Below, piece by piece: positions 1-11,180 of a DNA stretch of 64,000 bases. Made by a program: the position numbers and the translations under genes. Position 1 is the first letter of the stretch. Every line of letters begins with the position of its first letter. The notes beneath the pieces are model-generated. The model did not search any database. It saw nothing but the letters and a program-made list of their open reading frames with translations, and was not told the DNA's origin. The stretch is from Laetiporus sulphureus 93-53 (Eukaryota; Basidiomycota; Agaricomycetes; Polyporales; Laetiporaceae), in contig NW_024468565.1 of the NCBI RefSeq assembly GCF_001632365.1, forward strand, positions 21,711 to 85,710. Reading direction: 5' to 3'.

Positions 1-1274
1 TTGATTGCTATGAGCTGTCAAAAAGAACTTGACCTTCATTGTCTTAGCTGCTTGTAATCACTGGGGGCTTGAGCCCATGATTTTGCTGGGAACATTATGG
101 ACACATCACGATAACAGTCACAATGTATGTAACTCTAATGTTACTGATGTAAACATCACGAAATAATTTAAAATATTTTGAGTGAGCTCATCATGGAATA
201 ATAGTGATAGCATTCAGAAAGACACCAGGATGAGACAATAATTTTGCTCTGGCCAGCATTCATAAAATATATTGGTATCATTTTGAATGAATCTTAAGGG
301 TACATTACAAATGTGATCAATGTGATGTTACGATGAGTCCCAGATGCTTTCCATCATGCGTCGGCTGAAATCATCTTAAACACATTGAGGATGTCCTAAT
401 ATGGTTAGCATATTACTATATATAGTAACAACAATTATGTGATCACAATGAATCTATTGAAAACATCTTGAAGACATCATGGCCAGTCACAGGTATCATT
501 TGAGATTTTCTCCCAAGAAACATTCAGGGTGCTATGACAATAATGTTTGAATGCTGTCATCTGCAGCATTGGTGTCTCATTCTTGCATCTTTATGAATGC
601 TATCAAAATTGTGCTGCAATGTTGATGCTAAAAACATTTTAGAACATTCAAAATGATTTCAATATGTATGTGCTGAAAACACTGCATAATTATTTAGACT
701 GTTATTACAATGTGTCCAAAATGTTTCAAGCAGAATCATGGGCCCATGCCCCCCAGTGAATGTCAGTTCTGATTCTCATTGCCAGTCTGACTGCACATGA
801 GATTGGTCTCACTGATTCTGTCTAGTGTGATCAGTTGTGAGATCAGTATCAACTGTCACTGCCAGTCTGACCTACGACAGCAAGACAACTTTTGTTCGTT
901 TGATGCAAAGACTCGTGTGCATGACTGAGGGGTATACACCAATTGAGACCAGTTTCAATTGCTGTGATCAGTTGAATAGCAAGCGAGATCAGTCTCAATC
1001 ATGATGGTCAAATAAATATCAAGCGAGACCAGTCTTGATTGCTATGAGCAGGCAAAAAGAACTTGACCTTCATTGTCATGATTATTTTGGCTGCTTGTAA
1101 TGTCAGTTCTGATTCACATTGTCAGTCTGGCTGCACATGAGATTGGTCTCAATAATTCTGTCTAGTGTGGTCAGCTGCGAGATCAGTTTAATCACATCTG
1201 AGATCAGTCTCAATTGCTGTGGTCCATTGAATAGCAAGCGAGATCAGTCTCAATTGTTGCTATAATGTGCTTAA
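1..1274. repeat. AT-rich DNA with interspersed GAGATCAGTCTCAATTG motif repeats
   Basis: No gene is visible. The opening 60 bases recur at about 1036-1100, with the shared phrases AAAAAGAACTTGACCTTCATTG and GGCTGCTTGTAAT. The segment near 762-835 recurs at about 1099-1185. A short motif close to GAGATCAGTCTCAATTGCTG recurs many times between 755 and 1270. The stretch 61-750 is AT-rich and holds nothing I recognise. It is probably an old dispersed repeat with local duplications. Confidence 0.5.
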
Positions 1275-1524
1275 TCAATCAGGTCTTGGCCATGAGCTAT
1301 CTTCTATTTAGATAGAAGGTAGATCAAAGCTGTCTGTCTAAGGCCTCAAGCTATGATTACAGAAACTTTCAAATGATTAATGCAGTTGAGTGGTCACTGT
1401 AAGTCACTCAGCATTGTGCTCAAAATGAATCAGTGAGTGCTGGATATGATTAGAGAGTGATTTCTATTCTGATAAGATCAGATACTGAATGGTGAATGTA
1501 TAGATAAGTTCCTCCACTTTCTGA
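1275..1524 (-). repeat. Degraded fragment of a gypsy LTR, reverse orientation
   Basis: The run GGCCATGAGCTATCTTCTAT followed by a diverged internal segment resembles the first 200 or so bases of the reverse-oriented LTR at 20526, where the equivalent is GGCTGCCAGCTACCTTCTAT. It abuts the forward LTR that begins at 1525. It is heavily mutated, so the boundaries are approximate. Confidence 0.4.
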
Positions 1525-2754
1525 TGATATACATCAGATATTTCTGCACTTGGAAGCCTAACTGAAATAGTAGCTGAGAATGGTGTGACTCGATAATGCA
1601 TATTAATCAAGTGAGAAATTCTAAACAAAACAGCATAAGGGCCTCTGACTCTGAAGAATTTGAGAAAGCAGTGAATTATCTGGAAAAGTCATACATGAGG
1701 CTCAAAGATGAGCCAGGATCTGCATATGAGCATCACCAATTATAAGAATAAAGGAGAAGAGGCAGAGCTGAATGAGTTTGGCAAAACAGAAACAAGAATG
1801 CACTTTAGGTGAGAGATGCACAGGGCAGCAGACCACCGCACCCTTGAGGATCTATACCTTCTGTTTCTCTGACTGCAAGCAATGATGAGGAGGAGGTGGG
1901 AAACATCTTGATCCTGCTTCAAAGGATGAAAAATCTGAACAAGGATTAGAAATGTCTTCTGCCACACTAGAAGACGTTACATATACTACCACTATATAAT
2001 GATATGTGTACATAGCACAAAAACAATAAAGAGTTCACTTCTCAGTTTGAGTTCTAGGCATATTCTCACAATAGGGTAGCATGCTCTGTTCAGTTTTACT
2101 AGTTTATATTTTAGTCCAATGTCTCGATAGCTCTCAACACTGGCCAGGGCAGCACTCTCTCTAGTGGCCCACAGCACAACTTAGAAGGTGCCCAGATAAG
2201 TCATGTTATCACATTTTGAATCCACACCACCTCATTTTCTTTCTCACGCCACTAGTCATGAGCTCTAGCAATTCAGATTTCTGTTCACATTAAACTCTAT
2301 AGCTTTAGCAAGCACTCAAAGCTTATTCATAGTGCTGGAAAGCACAGTATAGACACTCCAGAGAACCAGAAAGTGCTCAGACCTTATTAGTAGCACTGGA
2401 GAGCTGTCTGTAGCACTCAAGTCACCAGCTTAGTCAGGCTGGTCTCACATTACTGTTTGGCATCTGCACTCCTATACATCCACTTGTCCGAGTTCCACTC
2501 TACCTGCCCCACTCATCCACACACTTTACATATTTCTCAACTTATCTAAAATTAGGAGCACTGCCCTAGTCTATACCATCACTCACTGCTTTATTTTAAG
2601 CACAATGCCAAATGACTCGCAGCCACTCCTCAAAGTGTTATCAGCTGAAGTTTCTGTGACTGTGACTAAAGGTGAACAGAGATGGACAGTTCTGACCTGC
2701 CTTCCTTGAGAGGTTAGGAGGTAGCTGGCAGCCAGAACACAGTTGAGCATATCA
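1525..2754 (+). repeat. Gypsy-family LTR, forward (5' LTR of a truncated element)
   Basis: The LTR starts TGATATAC (decayed from TGATATGC) and ends GAGCATATCA, matching the termini of the other LTRs in the window. It is about 1230 bp long and most like the solo LTR at 30602-39942. A TATATAA box lies at 1993-1999. A tRNA-type primer-binding site follows after four bases, so this is a 5' LTR. The element it belonged to is lost after about 3172. Confidence 0.8.
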
Positions 2755-2758
2755 GTTC

Positions 2759-2769
2759 TGGAGCCCACC
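2759..2769 (+). other. Primer-binding site of the truncated forward gypsy element
   Basis: TGGAGCCCACC lies four bases downstream of the LTR end. The same TGGAGCCCAC core follows the LTR at 50696 and precedes, in reverse, the LTR at 20526. A leading TGG is what pairing with the CCA end of a tRNA requires. I could not identify which tRNA. Confidence 0.7.
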
Positions 2770-3172
2770 ACAAGGTGTGGAAGAGAATTTAAAGTCCACA
2801 GTGCCAAGTCAATTACGCTATGCTTAAAAACTGAAGAGGAAGTTCAGTATCCACTTGAAATCTGAGCAGATTTGCAACCATAGGTAATTCATTGGATAAA
2901 GAAGTTTTTCATCATTTAATCATCAGCTCAGTTAACTATATGAGTTCCAGAGAGCAGGATTTGAGTGAACAGAAAAGTGCTGACCTCATTTAGCTGATAT
3001 CATCCATCTCTATCACACGAAACACAGCTCTTGGCATCCCGATCATAATTACCCATTTCTACTACCTCAACTAGCATTTCACTTCTCAGTACTCTTACTC
3101 CATTATTGCACCAATCACTCAAATCATCCACCATTAAACTGCACTCAGAGTGCTCTGAACTTTTATTACCAG
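2770..3172 (+). pseudogene. Leader and start of gag of a truncated gypsy element
   Basis: This stretch follows the primer-binding site and aligns by eye with the leader of the element at 49291 (50712-51130). Shared landmarks are a phrase close to GAGTTCAGTATCC and the run ending near ATTGCACCAATCACTC versus ATCGCACCATTCGTC. The similarity stops where the inverted-repeat element begins at 3173. No intact reading frame remains. Confidence 0.6.
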
Positions 3173-4227
3173 ACACTGAGTGAAACAATCAATAATTTGA
3201 GGTGAAAGATGGTAAAGATATTGAAGAAAAAGTTCAAATCTTTTCAGCATCTTTACTGTCAACTTGTGATAAAAGAACTCAAAATATCATTAACATCTTT
3301 TCTTGTTAAAGATGATGAAAAGATTGGAAAAAGATTGGATAACATATTAGCAATCATTTTTTCAATCATTTTAGAATCTTTTAGATAAAGTTATGATAAA
3401 AAGTTTTAAAATCTTTTTTTATTCTTTTCTTATGAAAGACAATGCACATATTGTGACCATGTCACATCATTATCATTCTACACTAAGCTAATATTAGAAT
3501 ATAAGGGTTAATACTTAGATCCAAATGTTAGTACTATCTCTTGAAGCCTTAGTATTAGCATAGTATTGATTTCTACATCTTAGCACTAGCATAGCACTAG
3601 CATATGCTAGTAGTACTAACCTTCAGACTGTAGTACTAGCTTGGTACTAGCATAGTACTAGCATTTGAACCTTAGTACTAGCATAGTACTACTGCTTGAA
3701 GCCTTAGTATTAGCATAGTACTAATGTTTAAATTTTAGTGCTAACCTTTAGACCTTAGTACTCACATTTGAACCTTAGTACTAGCTTAGTACTAGCTTAG
3801 TACTAGCATAATATTAGCATTCAGACCTTAGTACTAACATTTGAACTTTAGTACTAGCTTAATGCTAGCATAGTACTAACCTTCAGACCTTAAACCTCCA
3901 TATCTTAGTACTGGCTTAGTATATAAAAACAAGGGTGTGACATAGTCACAATATTTTCATCATCTTTGATCAAATAAGAGTGAAAAAAATTTAAAACTTT
4001 TCATCATAGTTTTATATGAAAGATTGTCAAATGATTGAAGAAATGATTATTAATATTTCATCCAATCTCCTTTCAATCTTTTCATCATCGTTCACAATAA
4101 AAGATGTTAAAAATATTTTAAATACTTTTATTACAAATTGATGGTGAAGATGCTTAAAAAATTTGAACTTTTTCTTCAATATTTTTATCATCTTTCACCT
4201 CAAACTATTGATTGCTTCACCCAGTGT
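3173..4227. mobile_element. Foldback-like element with about 320-bp terminal inverted repeats
   Basis: The left arm (about 3173-3490) and right arm (about 3905-4227) are imperfect reverse complements along their whole length. The outer ends read ACACTGAGTGAAACAATCAATA on the left and its counterpart ending CACCCAGTGT on the right. The inner ends both carry a TGTGAC..TGTCACA palindrome and then CTAAG. The 400-bp spacer is a degenerate array of TAGTACTAGCA-type motifs. No transposase frame is present, so this is a non-autonomous element. No target-site duplication was clear. Confidence 0.7.
3495..3905. repeat. Degenerate TAGTACTAGCA-type tandem array (loop of foldback element)
   Basis: Short units built on the palindrome TAGTACTA, often extended to CTAGCATAGTACTAGC or joined by CCTTAGTA, fill the loop. 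Spacing is irregular, so it is a degenerate minisatellite. No coding signal is visible. Confidence 0.75.
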
Positions 4228-4460
4228 TTTTGATCAAAGATAATGAAAATGTTGTGACTATGTCACACTTTTGTTTTCATGTACTAAGTTAGTACTAAGA
4301 GATGGAGGTTAATACTCAGGTTAATATATTAGCACCATACTACTACTATGGTCAGAAGTGTAATACTAAGATTTGAATGCTAGTACTAAGCTAGTACCTA
4401 GATCTAATTACCAGTACTATGCTAGTACGATGCTAGTCTAAGTCTGGAGGTTAGTACTAA
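4228..4460. repeat. Second, inverted copy of the inner part of the foldback element
   Basis: From about 4231, the phrases TGATCAAAGATAATGAAAAT, the TGTGAC..GTCACA palindrome and CTAAGTTAGTACTAAGA match the reverse complement of about 3700-3970, including the TAGTACTA units. The region past the right arm is therefore a partial repeat in the orientation of the left arm. It may be a second truncated element or a rearranged end. Confidence 0.55.
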
Positions 4461-4463
4461 GAT

Positions 4464-4634
4464 CAATGAGATATTACAACAGCTTCAGAAGTGTTTTACA
4501 GAAATTACAGCTCAAATACAATGCTAGCAGAAACATTTTACAAAGACCAATGAGATATTACAATTACAACAGCTTCAGAAGTGTTTAACAAGGGCTACAA
4601 CTGAATTACAATGCTAGCAGGAACATTTTACAGC
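4464..4634. repeat. Tandem duplication of about 85 bp
   Basis: Two adjacent units start GATCAATGAGATATTACAA and GACCAATGAGATATTACAA. Both contain CAGCTTCAGAAGTGTT and ACAATGCTAGCAG, and both end in AACATTTTACA. A (CTG)n-like microsatellite lies slightly downstream at 4810-4835. No coding signal. Confidence 0.7.
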
Positions 4635-4862
4635 AATTACAATAGCTAGATGCATTGTTGTACATCTTTATAACAAGTGTCTGCTCATATAGTACAATTG
4701 TACAGTGTGTGGAGGGGATATACACAATTTTTCTAGCAGTACTGTGCAGGATTGTATTACAATTGTGGGAACCACAGCTGGTGAATGTGTTTTGATCAAG
4801 ACCACACAACTGCTGCTGCTGTTGCTGCTGCTGCCAAGCCAGCTTATGCATCGAGCATTTTT

Positions 4863-5570
4863 GCTTTCTCTTTTAAGCTTGCAAAGCGTAAGTTCAGCAT
4901 GACACTTGCTACTATTTATGCAGCCTCCATTTCTTGTGCGTCCTCCATTTCAGGATCTTTGATTGGGGCTCCTGAGCCTTCCGTTCCTACTATGTCATCC
5001 GGCAAAGCTCCTGCCATGCAGCCGAAGGCAATTACTTCCGGTATCCTGCGAAAATATCTTGACATTGTCCGCAACACTTTTGGGGTGCTTAAGCAGGCAC
5101 TCATCAATTTCGGCAAGCCTTGGCCTGCTGATATGGTAGGCTGGTCTTGTTTCGATTGGGCATACACTTTTACTGATTTGTTGCTCCTAGTGCTCTCGCT
5201 GCATCTCCGTGAATGAGCGCCTCATTCTGCCCGCTTCTCAAAATGCTATGATTTTACGTGCTTGCATCCATTGTCAGCTAGGTCACAATACGTGTTCTTT
5301 TCTTGAGCCCACTCCTGAATGTAAGCCTACTCATTATGCGCATGTTTTATTACTTGATAGGGCTTCTGTTTGTTAGTTTCAGAGAATGCACACAATGAAA
5401 CAGAGCGCATTTTCTGTCATATTCAGAATGTCAAGTTGGATCAGGTCTTCCTTAATGAGGTCTTCGAGCATGAGCACATTGCTCTGATTATCCAGATCAA
5501 TCAGCTGGGACTTCAGCTGGAGTCGGTAGAAGGATATTTTAATGAGCTGAGCGAGTTTTTGGCTGCCTAG
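4863..5570 (+). pseudogene. Accessory protein 1 of the old gypsy element (antisense gene, decayed)
   Basis: This is the diverged counterpart of the gene at 44811-46111. One exon ends at 5135 with KPWPADM, matching KPWSHTR in the other copy, followed by a GTAGGC donor. An intron ending CTCCTAG (5190) leads to an exon with a C-x2-C then C-x2-C-x6-C cluster; the third cysteine has become Arg. The last exon contains NETERIF, matching AETERIL, and stops at 5570. The gene runs opposite to the element's gag-pol, which lies to the right on the minus strand. The start is unclear and the coding strand is fairly open. Function unknown; the cysteine cluster suggests zinc and possibly DNA binding. Confidence 0.6.
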
Positions 5571-5885
5571 ACCTATATAGCATGTCCTCTATTCCTTCCT
5601 CTGTTGCTGTATGCTAGCCTGAGTGGTTGATCCTGTCTTTGTAACACATATATTGTCTTTCCATGCAAAATGAAAATCTGACTTATTTGTGTGCTTTTCA
5701 TGTGTCTTAGCTCCGCTCGCAACATCTTCAAATAGGGCATCCTGCCCTATGGTGCTGCATCAGTCAGACTTTCACAAAGTCTGACATTTGCACCACATGG
5801 TCAACATTTGTTTTTGCCTACAATTTTTAAGGCACGTCTATTGATCCACTTGATGCGTCAATTTTCATCTCCCTTTACTGCTGCC

Positions 5886-7979
5886 ATGGTGCCTAATGAC
5901 TCACCTCCTCCTCTACCTCATTCCTCCTCTCTGCTCATAGATGTGCCTGTGCTCATGGCACCTCCTCTATCACGAATGCTGTCACAATCTGTCAGCATGC
6001 TGCCAGTACATTTTGCTCACACTGTTCTCTATTGACCATAGCCAGACTAACTCTTCTTGCCTTCTCGCAGTCTCTAACCAAGACCTCTTGGCAGGTTACT
6101 GCCACATGTCTTGTGCTGTATGAGGGATGGGAGGACCTTCAAGTGGCCTGAGCTCTGGGTGATGACTGTGCGATAGAGGCTGCAGTGAGATCTTTCTTAG
6201 TGAGTCCTGCTGCATGCACCTTGCCCTACAGTTGTTACTAAAACCTTGGTCTTTAGCACATCCTGGATGACATTTTTGAGGAGGCTGCCCGCTTCACACG
6301 AAGAACTTTTATGAGAAGACCCATGCCCTGCTGGACCCCCTCGCACGTCCTTCCTGGCTTTCATGATGTGAGGAGCTGCTGTCCCCAGAGATCACTGCTA
6401 CTCTCTTCGAGGCCAAGGTGCATCTTGCAGACTGTTCTTGTCTGTTGTTTCTAAAGCTTTGAGTAGGAACTGAGCACTCCACTATCTTCACATTGGCTTA
6501 TACACCCGCGGAGGGTGATATTGTTATAATTTCTGAGACTTCATCTTCTCCTTCTCCAATCGTTTTTTCTCATGACTTTCTTTCATCTGATCCTGTTTAA
6601 TTCACTGCTGCTCCTATAAATGTTGAAGCCCCATCTTCAGAGATGCTAACATCATCCTCCTCACAGTTCAGGCCTAGCCAAGACAATCTCTTATTTTTAC
6701 CTAGCATACCTGGCACCCCAGCCATGAACGTCGACACTGAAGGAGAGCTCGAAGAACTCATATCTGTCTGCAGCTCTGACCAAGATGAGTTGGCTGATGA
6801 TGAGAAGGCCTCCACAGATGACTCTTCTTCTACACCACCTGCCGAGGCAGCCTCCAAGAAAGGAAGAGGTTACTAGTCCAAGTCTCTCAAGGCTGTTCTT
6901 GATTCATGTATGTATTTACCAGTTTGAATTTTCCGTGATCATTCTCTATCTCTGGAGTACATGCCTGCATGGTGCAAGCCCACCATCACTTGTCTGATAA
7001 GCCTTGCCTTTTTTTTTTCCATACTTTACTGATCGGTGTCGTATCATAGTGTTGCCACTGCCTAGAGTCCGAAAAGGTGACCCCTACTTGTATTCTTGGT
7101 GAGTTCAAGCCTATGTGATGGAAGTGCCATTGTAATCACAAGACTTGCATTTGGTGATCATGCACAATGGCCTTTGATCTGAACAATAATTCTGGCTAAG
7201 TCAGAATTGACGCAATCTACCACCAATATCACTGGCCCCTTCCTCTGGCCATTGATAAGGATGTGTCCCTCAAAGTGTCTTTTCTGCAGCTCACTTATGA
7301 TAGAAAACAATGCAAGGCCACCCATAAGGGCACTTCCCTTGCTAGGTGGCTTGGTCTCCCCAGGACATCCCTGTTGGCAAATATGAGGAATGTCTCTCTG
7401 CACTCCCTCATCTCTGTACATCTCTTATCTTTCCTTCTTTCCATCACCTTTTTACTAACAATTTCTTTCAAGGGTCGGCCCCTATCATCTTAGCTGAGAA
7501 GAAAGCAGCTGTCATCGCTAAGCTCCAGAAGGAGCTTAAAAAGCTGGTCAAGATGAAGCCAGCCTCGACCAGTCATACATTAAAGATTCTGCCATATCGC
7601 TTTGGTATACAGCTCTCCATCCTTTGTTCACGTGCTAATCAATGTTTCCTCAATAGATCTCATCACCACTCGCTCCTTTAAGCATGCTCACATTGAAGAC
7701 TCGGAGCCCAAAATTGAGCACTTTCTAGTGCCACTCAAAGAGCCTGAGGCCACCACTTCGACCAAGATGAAGTCATCAAAGGGCAAGAAATACGTTAAAA
7801 ACTCTGCTGCCATGTCCTCATCAAAACTGGCTGCAGCTGATGTGTTCCTGGCCACCATTACTGCTGAGCACAATGAGCTGCAAATGCAGCTCTCCGCAAT
7901 GATGTCACAGTTTGACCTGCTGCTTCAAAGCTCGCAGAAGATGGCCGAGGATAACTGCAACTTTTTTGGGCAAAAGTAA
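5886..7979 (+). pseudogene. Accessory protein 2 of the old gypsy element (antisense gene, decayed)
   Basis: The start MVPNDSPPPLP corresponds to MAPNSPLPLP in the copy at 46391. Further landmarks in order are LDPLARPSWLS and CEELLSPE (6330-6420) with the AAG|GTGCAT donor at the same place as in the other copies, an acidic Ser/Asp segment then KKGRG (6720-6870), an exon equivalent to the SLPPEYL..KPSIT block (6900-7000), a cysteine cluster with C-x2-C and KCHCNHKTC (7040-7130), and a Lys/Ser-rich segment with a coiled-coil-like tail (7680-7979). Several stops and frame changes make it a pseudogene. Function unknown. Confidence 0.55.
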
Positions 7980-8277
7980 CTGGGTTTGAGAGTCCTTGTG
8001 GGCAGGCTGGTGCAGTGACACTCTAGGGCTTAGCCATGGCATGTTTTTCTGTGTGCTTTATCTAGTGTTCTTCCCCTTCGCATGCATGGAGCAATGTACT
8101 CGTCATTTCTCATTGCAAATTCTATACTGCTTGCTTGAAACCATTGGTATGGCTTGAGTAAGGAAATGAAATATTATACTAGACTTGTAGTTGAGAGTCA
8201 AGCTAACTTGTCTTGAGTTAATGGAGGAAAATGTCTTGAAAATGGTATATGTCGTGTTGTTGATTCTCTTTTGAGGT

Positions 8278-9400
8278 CTACTCTTTGTCATCGTCAGTAT
8301 CTTCTTCCTGCTAGTTTTCTTCTTCATTCTTTGATTCTTCTCCACTGCTGTTCATCTCAGGATCTGCTTTCCCTTTGTCTTCTGCTTGGCGCATTTCTAT
8401 GAGTCAGAATTCTGATGCATTCAGCATTTCTTCAGATATGGTGATTTTCTTCCTTGCCATGAAAGGGATCACTCAGAATGCCATGACTGGTCTGTCCATG
8501 ATCACTCCATCTAGCTCAGAGAGCACATATGCTCCTCCCTGATTGCAAAACAGCACTACATATGGTTCTATGTAGTGTGGTTGCATCTTTCGATTAAGCA
8601 CCTTTTTGATTTGAGTATGTTGCACTAGTATCAGGTCTTCTTTCTTGAAGTCAAAGTCTTTGATAGTTCACCCATGTACTCTTTCAAATCATCTCAAAGC
8701 TGCTCTTCTAGCCTCATAGACAGCATTATAAATATGCACAACTTGTTCTCGACGTTTCTGCAGTGCTTCCACTCAACTTGCGATCAGATCTGTGGTTGTT
8801 ACCATTCTGACTGGTGCTGGAATCAGGTAGGTCACTTCAACAATATCAAGCAGTAAAACCGGATAGGTGCCAGTGACTAGCATCCCATTCATCATCAAAT
8901 GGTTACTCTTTCTGACTAAAATACTGAGTGGGCAATCTGGCTCCATCTGCATTCCTCTCCATCAGTGGCCTTGAATAGGCTCTGCTGTATGTCGAAGTGT
9001 GGATGTTCAACTATTCTGTTTGCATGTGAGTTGTAGCCACTAATCCAGATGTGCTTGACATGGTACTTCTTCTCCAGATAGGCTACAGCTTTTACGAATG
9101 GAGCTCTGTTGTCCATTACAATTTCTGATAGCGCACCCCAGCAACAGAGTACATCTTCAAAAATCCAATTGCCAAGGGTCTTTGCAGTCTTCACTCAGAG
9201 CATTCAGAACTTGGGGTAGTGAGTAAGTGAGCAACACCCTTGCACAATATATTTGAATTTGTTTGAGGACGGCATGTGCATCGTGTCGATATATATATTT
9301 GCAAAGATCGGAGCTGGTATTGCAACAGTCGGTGGGATCAGGATTTGATGAATCTGTCATTTTTGGCATAATTCACAGATTCTAATGAATCACACAATGT
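8278..9400 (-). pseudogene. Old gypsy element: integrase and C-terminal end of Pol
   Basis: Read on the minus strand, the block at 8916-9194 matches the integrase core of the element at 56082-56624, with KTLG, WGALSEIV, MDNRAPFVK and YLEKKYHVKHI. About 70 of 91 residues agree by eye. It retains the Asp of the second catalytic motif. The tail down to 8278 is acidic, matching the Glu/Asp-rich C-terminus of the other copies. Many stops are present. It meets accessory gene 2 tail to tail. Confidence 0.8.
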
Positions 9401-11140
9401 CTGCGCCAACATCTGGCCACCAAAATCATTTGCGCATGGTCGTTTGAGTCAGAAATATGCCTCGATGATCCAGTTCATCGTGTGCTCTGGCTAGAATGCT
9501 CAAACAGTTTTTGGGTAGGACCACTAGCTTGTGTGATCTCTGAGCATCCTTTCACCATAATTGACCATCCCATTTGAAGAAGTGAACTGCATATTTGAGC
9601 ATATAATTGTACTCTTTTTTTTGTCAGATTCTCTAGCTTCTGCAGTGTCTCTAGCCAGTCAGTGATTTGAGAGATCAATTTATCATTCCTTCTGACTCTC
9701 GCTGATCATAAAATGTTAGTATAAAGGATTGAACTTTGCTCTGCTGATGGCTCCATTCTGTTGTCTTCTTATGCTGGTAGTGCAAAGATTGCTTGTATGC
9801 CTGGATCCTCCCCTGTTCTGAAAAATTGACCATCCTCAGGTGTTGGCATAGGGTTTGTGTGTTGCAATAGGGGAAGTATATGATGAATGAATCTGTGCAT
9901 CTGATCCACTCAGTCATCAAATTTCACATCCTCGATTGGTTCTGGCAGTGAATCCTCCAGCTGTCTAGGTCAACGCAATAATCTATCTGGTCCATGCATT
10001 ACTTCTGGTATATGAACTAGCTTGAATTGGTACATCAGGATGGCAATGACCCAATGATTAATGCTTGTGCTGAGGGCAATATCAGGTTTCTGCAACATTC
10101 TCTTGATGTATTTCACATTCACCTCGATGATGAGATTTCGGACGCCAATCAAATAAACCTTGAGTGCTTGAAGTGCATGGTATAATCCATACAACTCTAA
10201 CTTTGGCTGCAAAAATCTCTTCTCATGGTTATTGAGTGTGATTGATCCAAAGTGATTGAAGAATCGCTTCTTTGATCTGTTGTTTGCACCTTGGCCTAGC
10301 TGATATCCAACCATGATTGGAGAGGTGTCCACTGCTAGAATGACCAGTGCCGATGAGTCGTAGTTGATTGTGTGCAGTGCAGATGACTCTAGCAGAGCTT
10401 GCTTCAAGTCCTCCATTGCCTTGAGCTGAGGTTCTCCAAACTCAAACAAAACTCCTTTTCTTGTGAGTTGTACTAGTGAGCGGGCTTATTTTGCAAAGTC
10501 CTTGATGAATATTCTTGCTACTCCAATTGTGCCTAGAAAGGCTCGAACTTCTGAGAGATCTTTGCGTGGACCCCAGTTTTGAACTGTCCATATGCAAGAT
10601 TTGTCTGGCAGACGTCCTTCAGGGGTGCACCGATGTCTAACTAGTGTGATTTCTTCCACACAAAGCATTAACTTCATATCCAAGAACATCGCATCTGCAT
10701 ACTCCATGCACTGCATAACTTAGTTGAGGTTCTAGAAATGTTTCCAGATGAAGCACTGAATGCTGCTATTGCCTGTGATCATTTCAAAGGACCCATTCAG
10801 CTTTTCATACCTAGTCACCAGACCCTTAACTGGAACATCATCGATGTATGGCACCATGTATGCCAGTATCTTCACTTGCAGAATGTAGGTTACATTATCG
10901 TGAAAAATAGGGACTGAGTTAGTTCACCCCATCAGCAGGGTGACTAAGCACAATGCTCCGAATGGTGTTTGGAATGTTGTAAGATTATGCAACATTTCAG
11001 CTATGAGTCTTTCATCATATCCAACATACAGGTCCAGCATTGCGCTGCATGCCCAATTGCCAAATTGTTTAGCCAAATGCTCTGGGGTCAGAGTGATGCC
11101 TGATTGCTGGATTGTGACTGCATTAAGCAGCTCCATGCTG
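9401..11140 (-). pseudogene. Old gypsy element: RNase H and C-terminal half of reverse transcriptase
   Basis: 10486-10716 contains GTIGVARIFIKDFAK and the block before it. 9970-10449 holds the RNase H region with VILAVDTSPI, RFGSITLNNHEKRF and KYIKRM, all matching the intact counterpart at 54766-55509. 10924-11136 covers the upstream RT part (VTIQQSG, LYVGYDERLIAE). The match breaks at about 11140, where the LINE begins, and resumes at 17065. Stops and missing codons show decay. Confidence 0.8.
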
Positions 11141-11180
11141 TGAACTAGTCGCAGTCAATCCTTCTTTTTCCCGTACCACC

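Noticed and set aside
3495..3905. CRISPR array
   Set aside because: The TAGTACTA units are irregularly spaced and degenerate, lie in the loop of an inverted repeat, and the genome is eukaryotic.
4606..4851. Minus-strand polyglutamine frame
   Set aside because: It is a translated CTG/CAG microsatellite with no other coding support.
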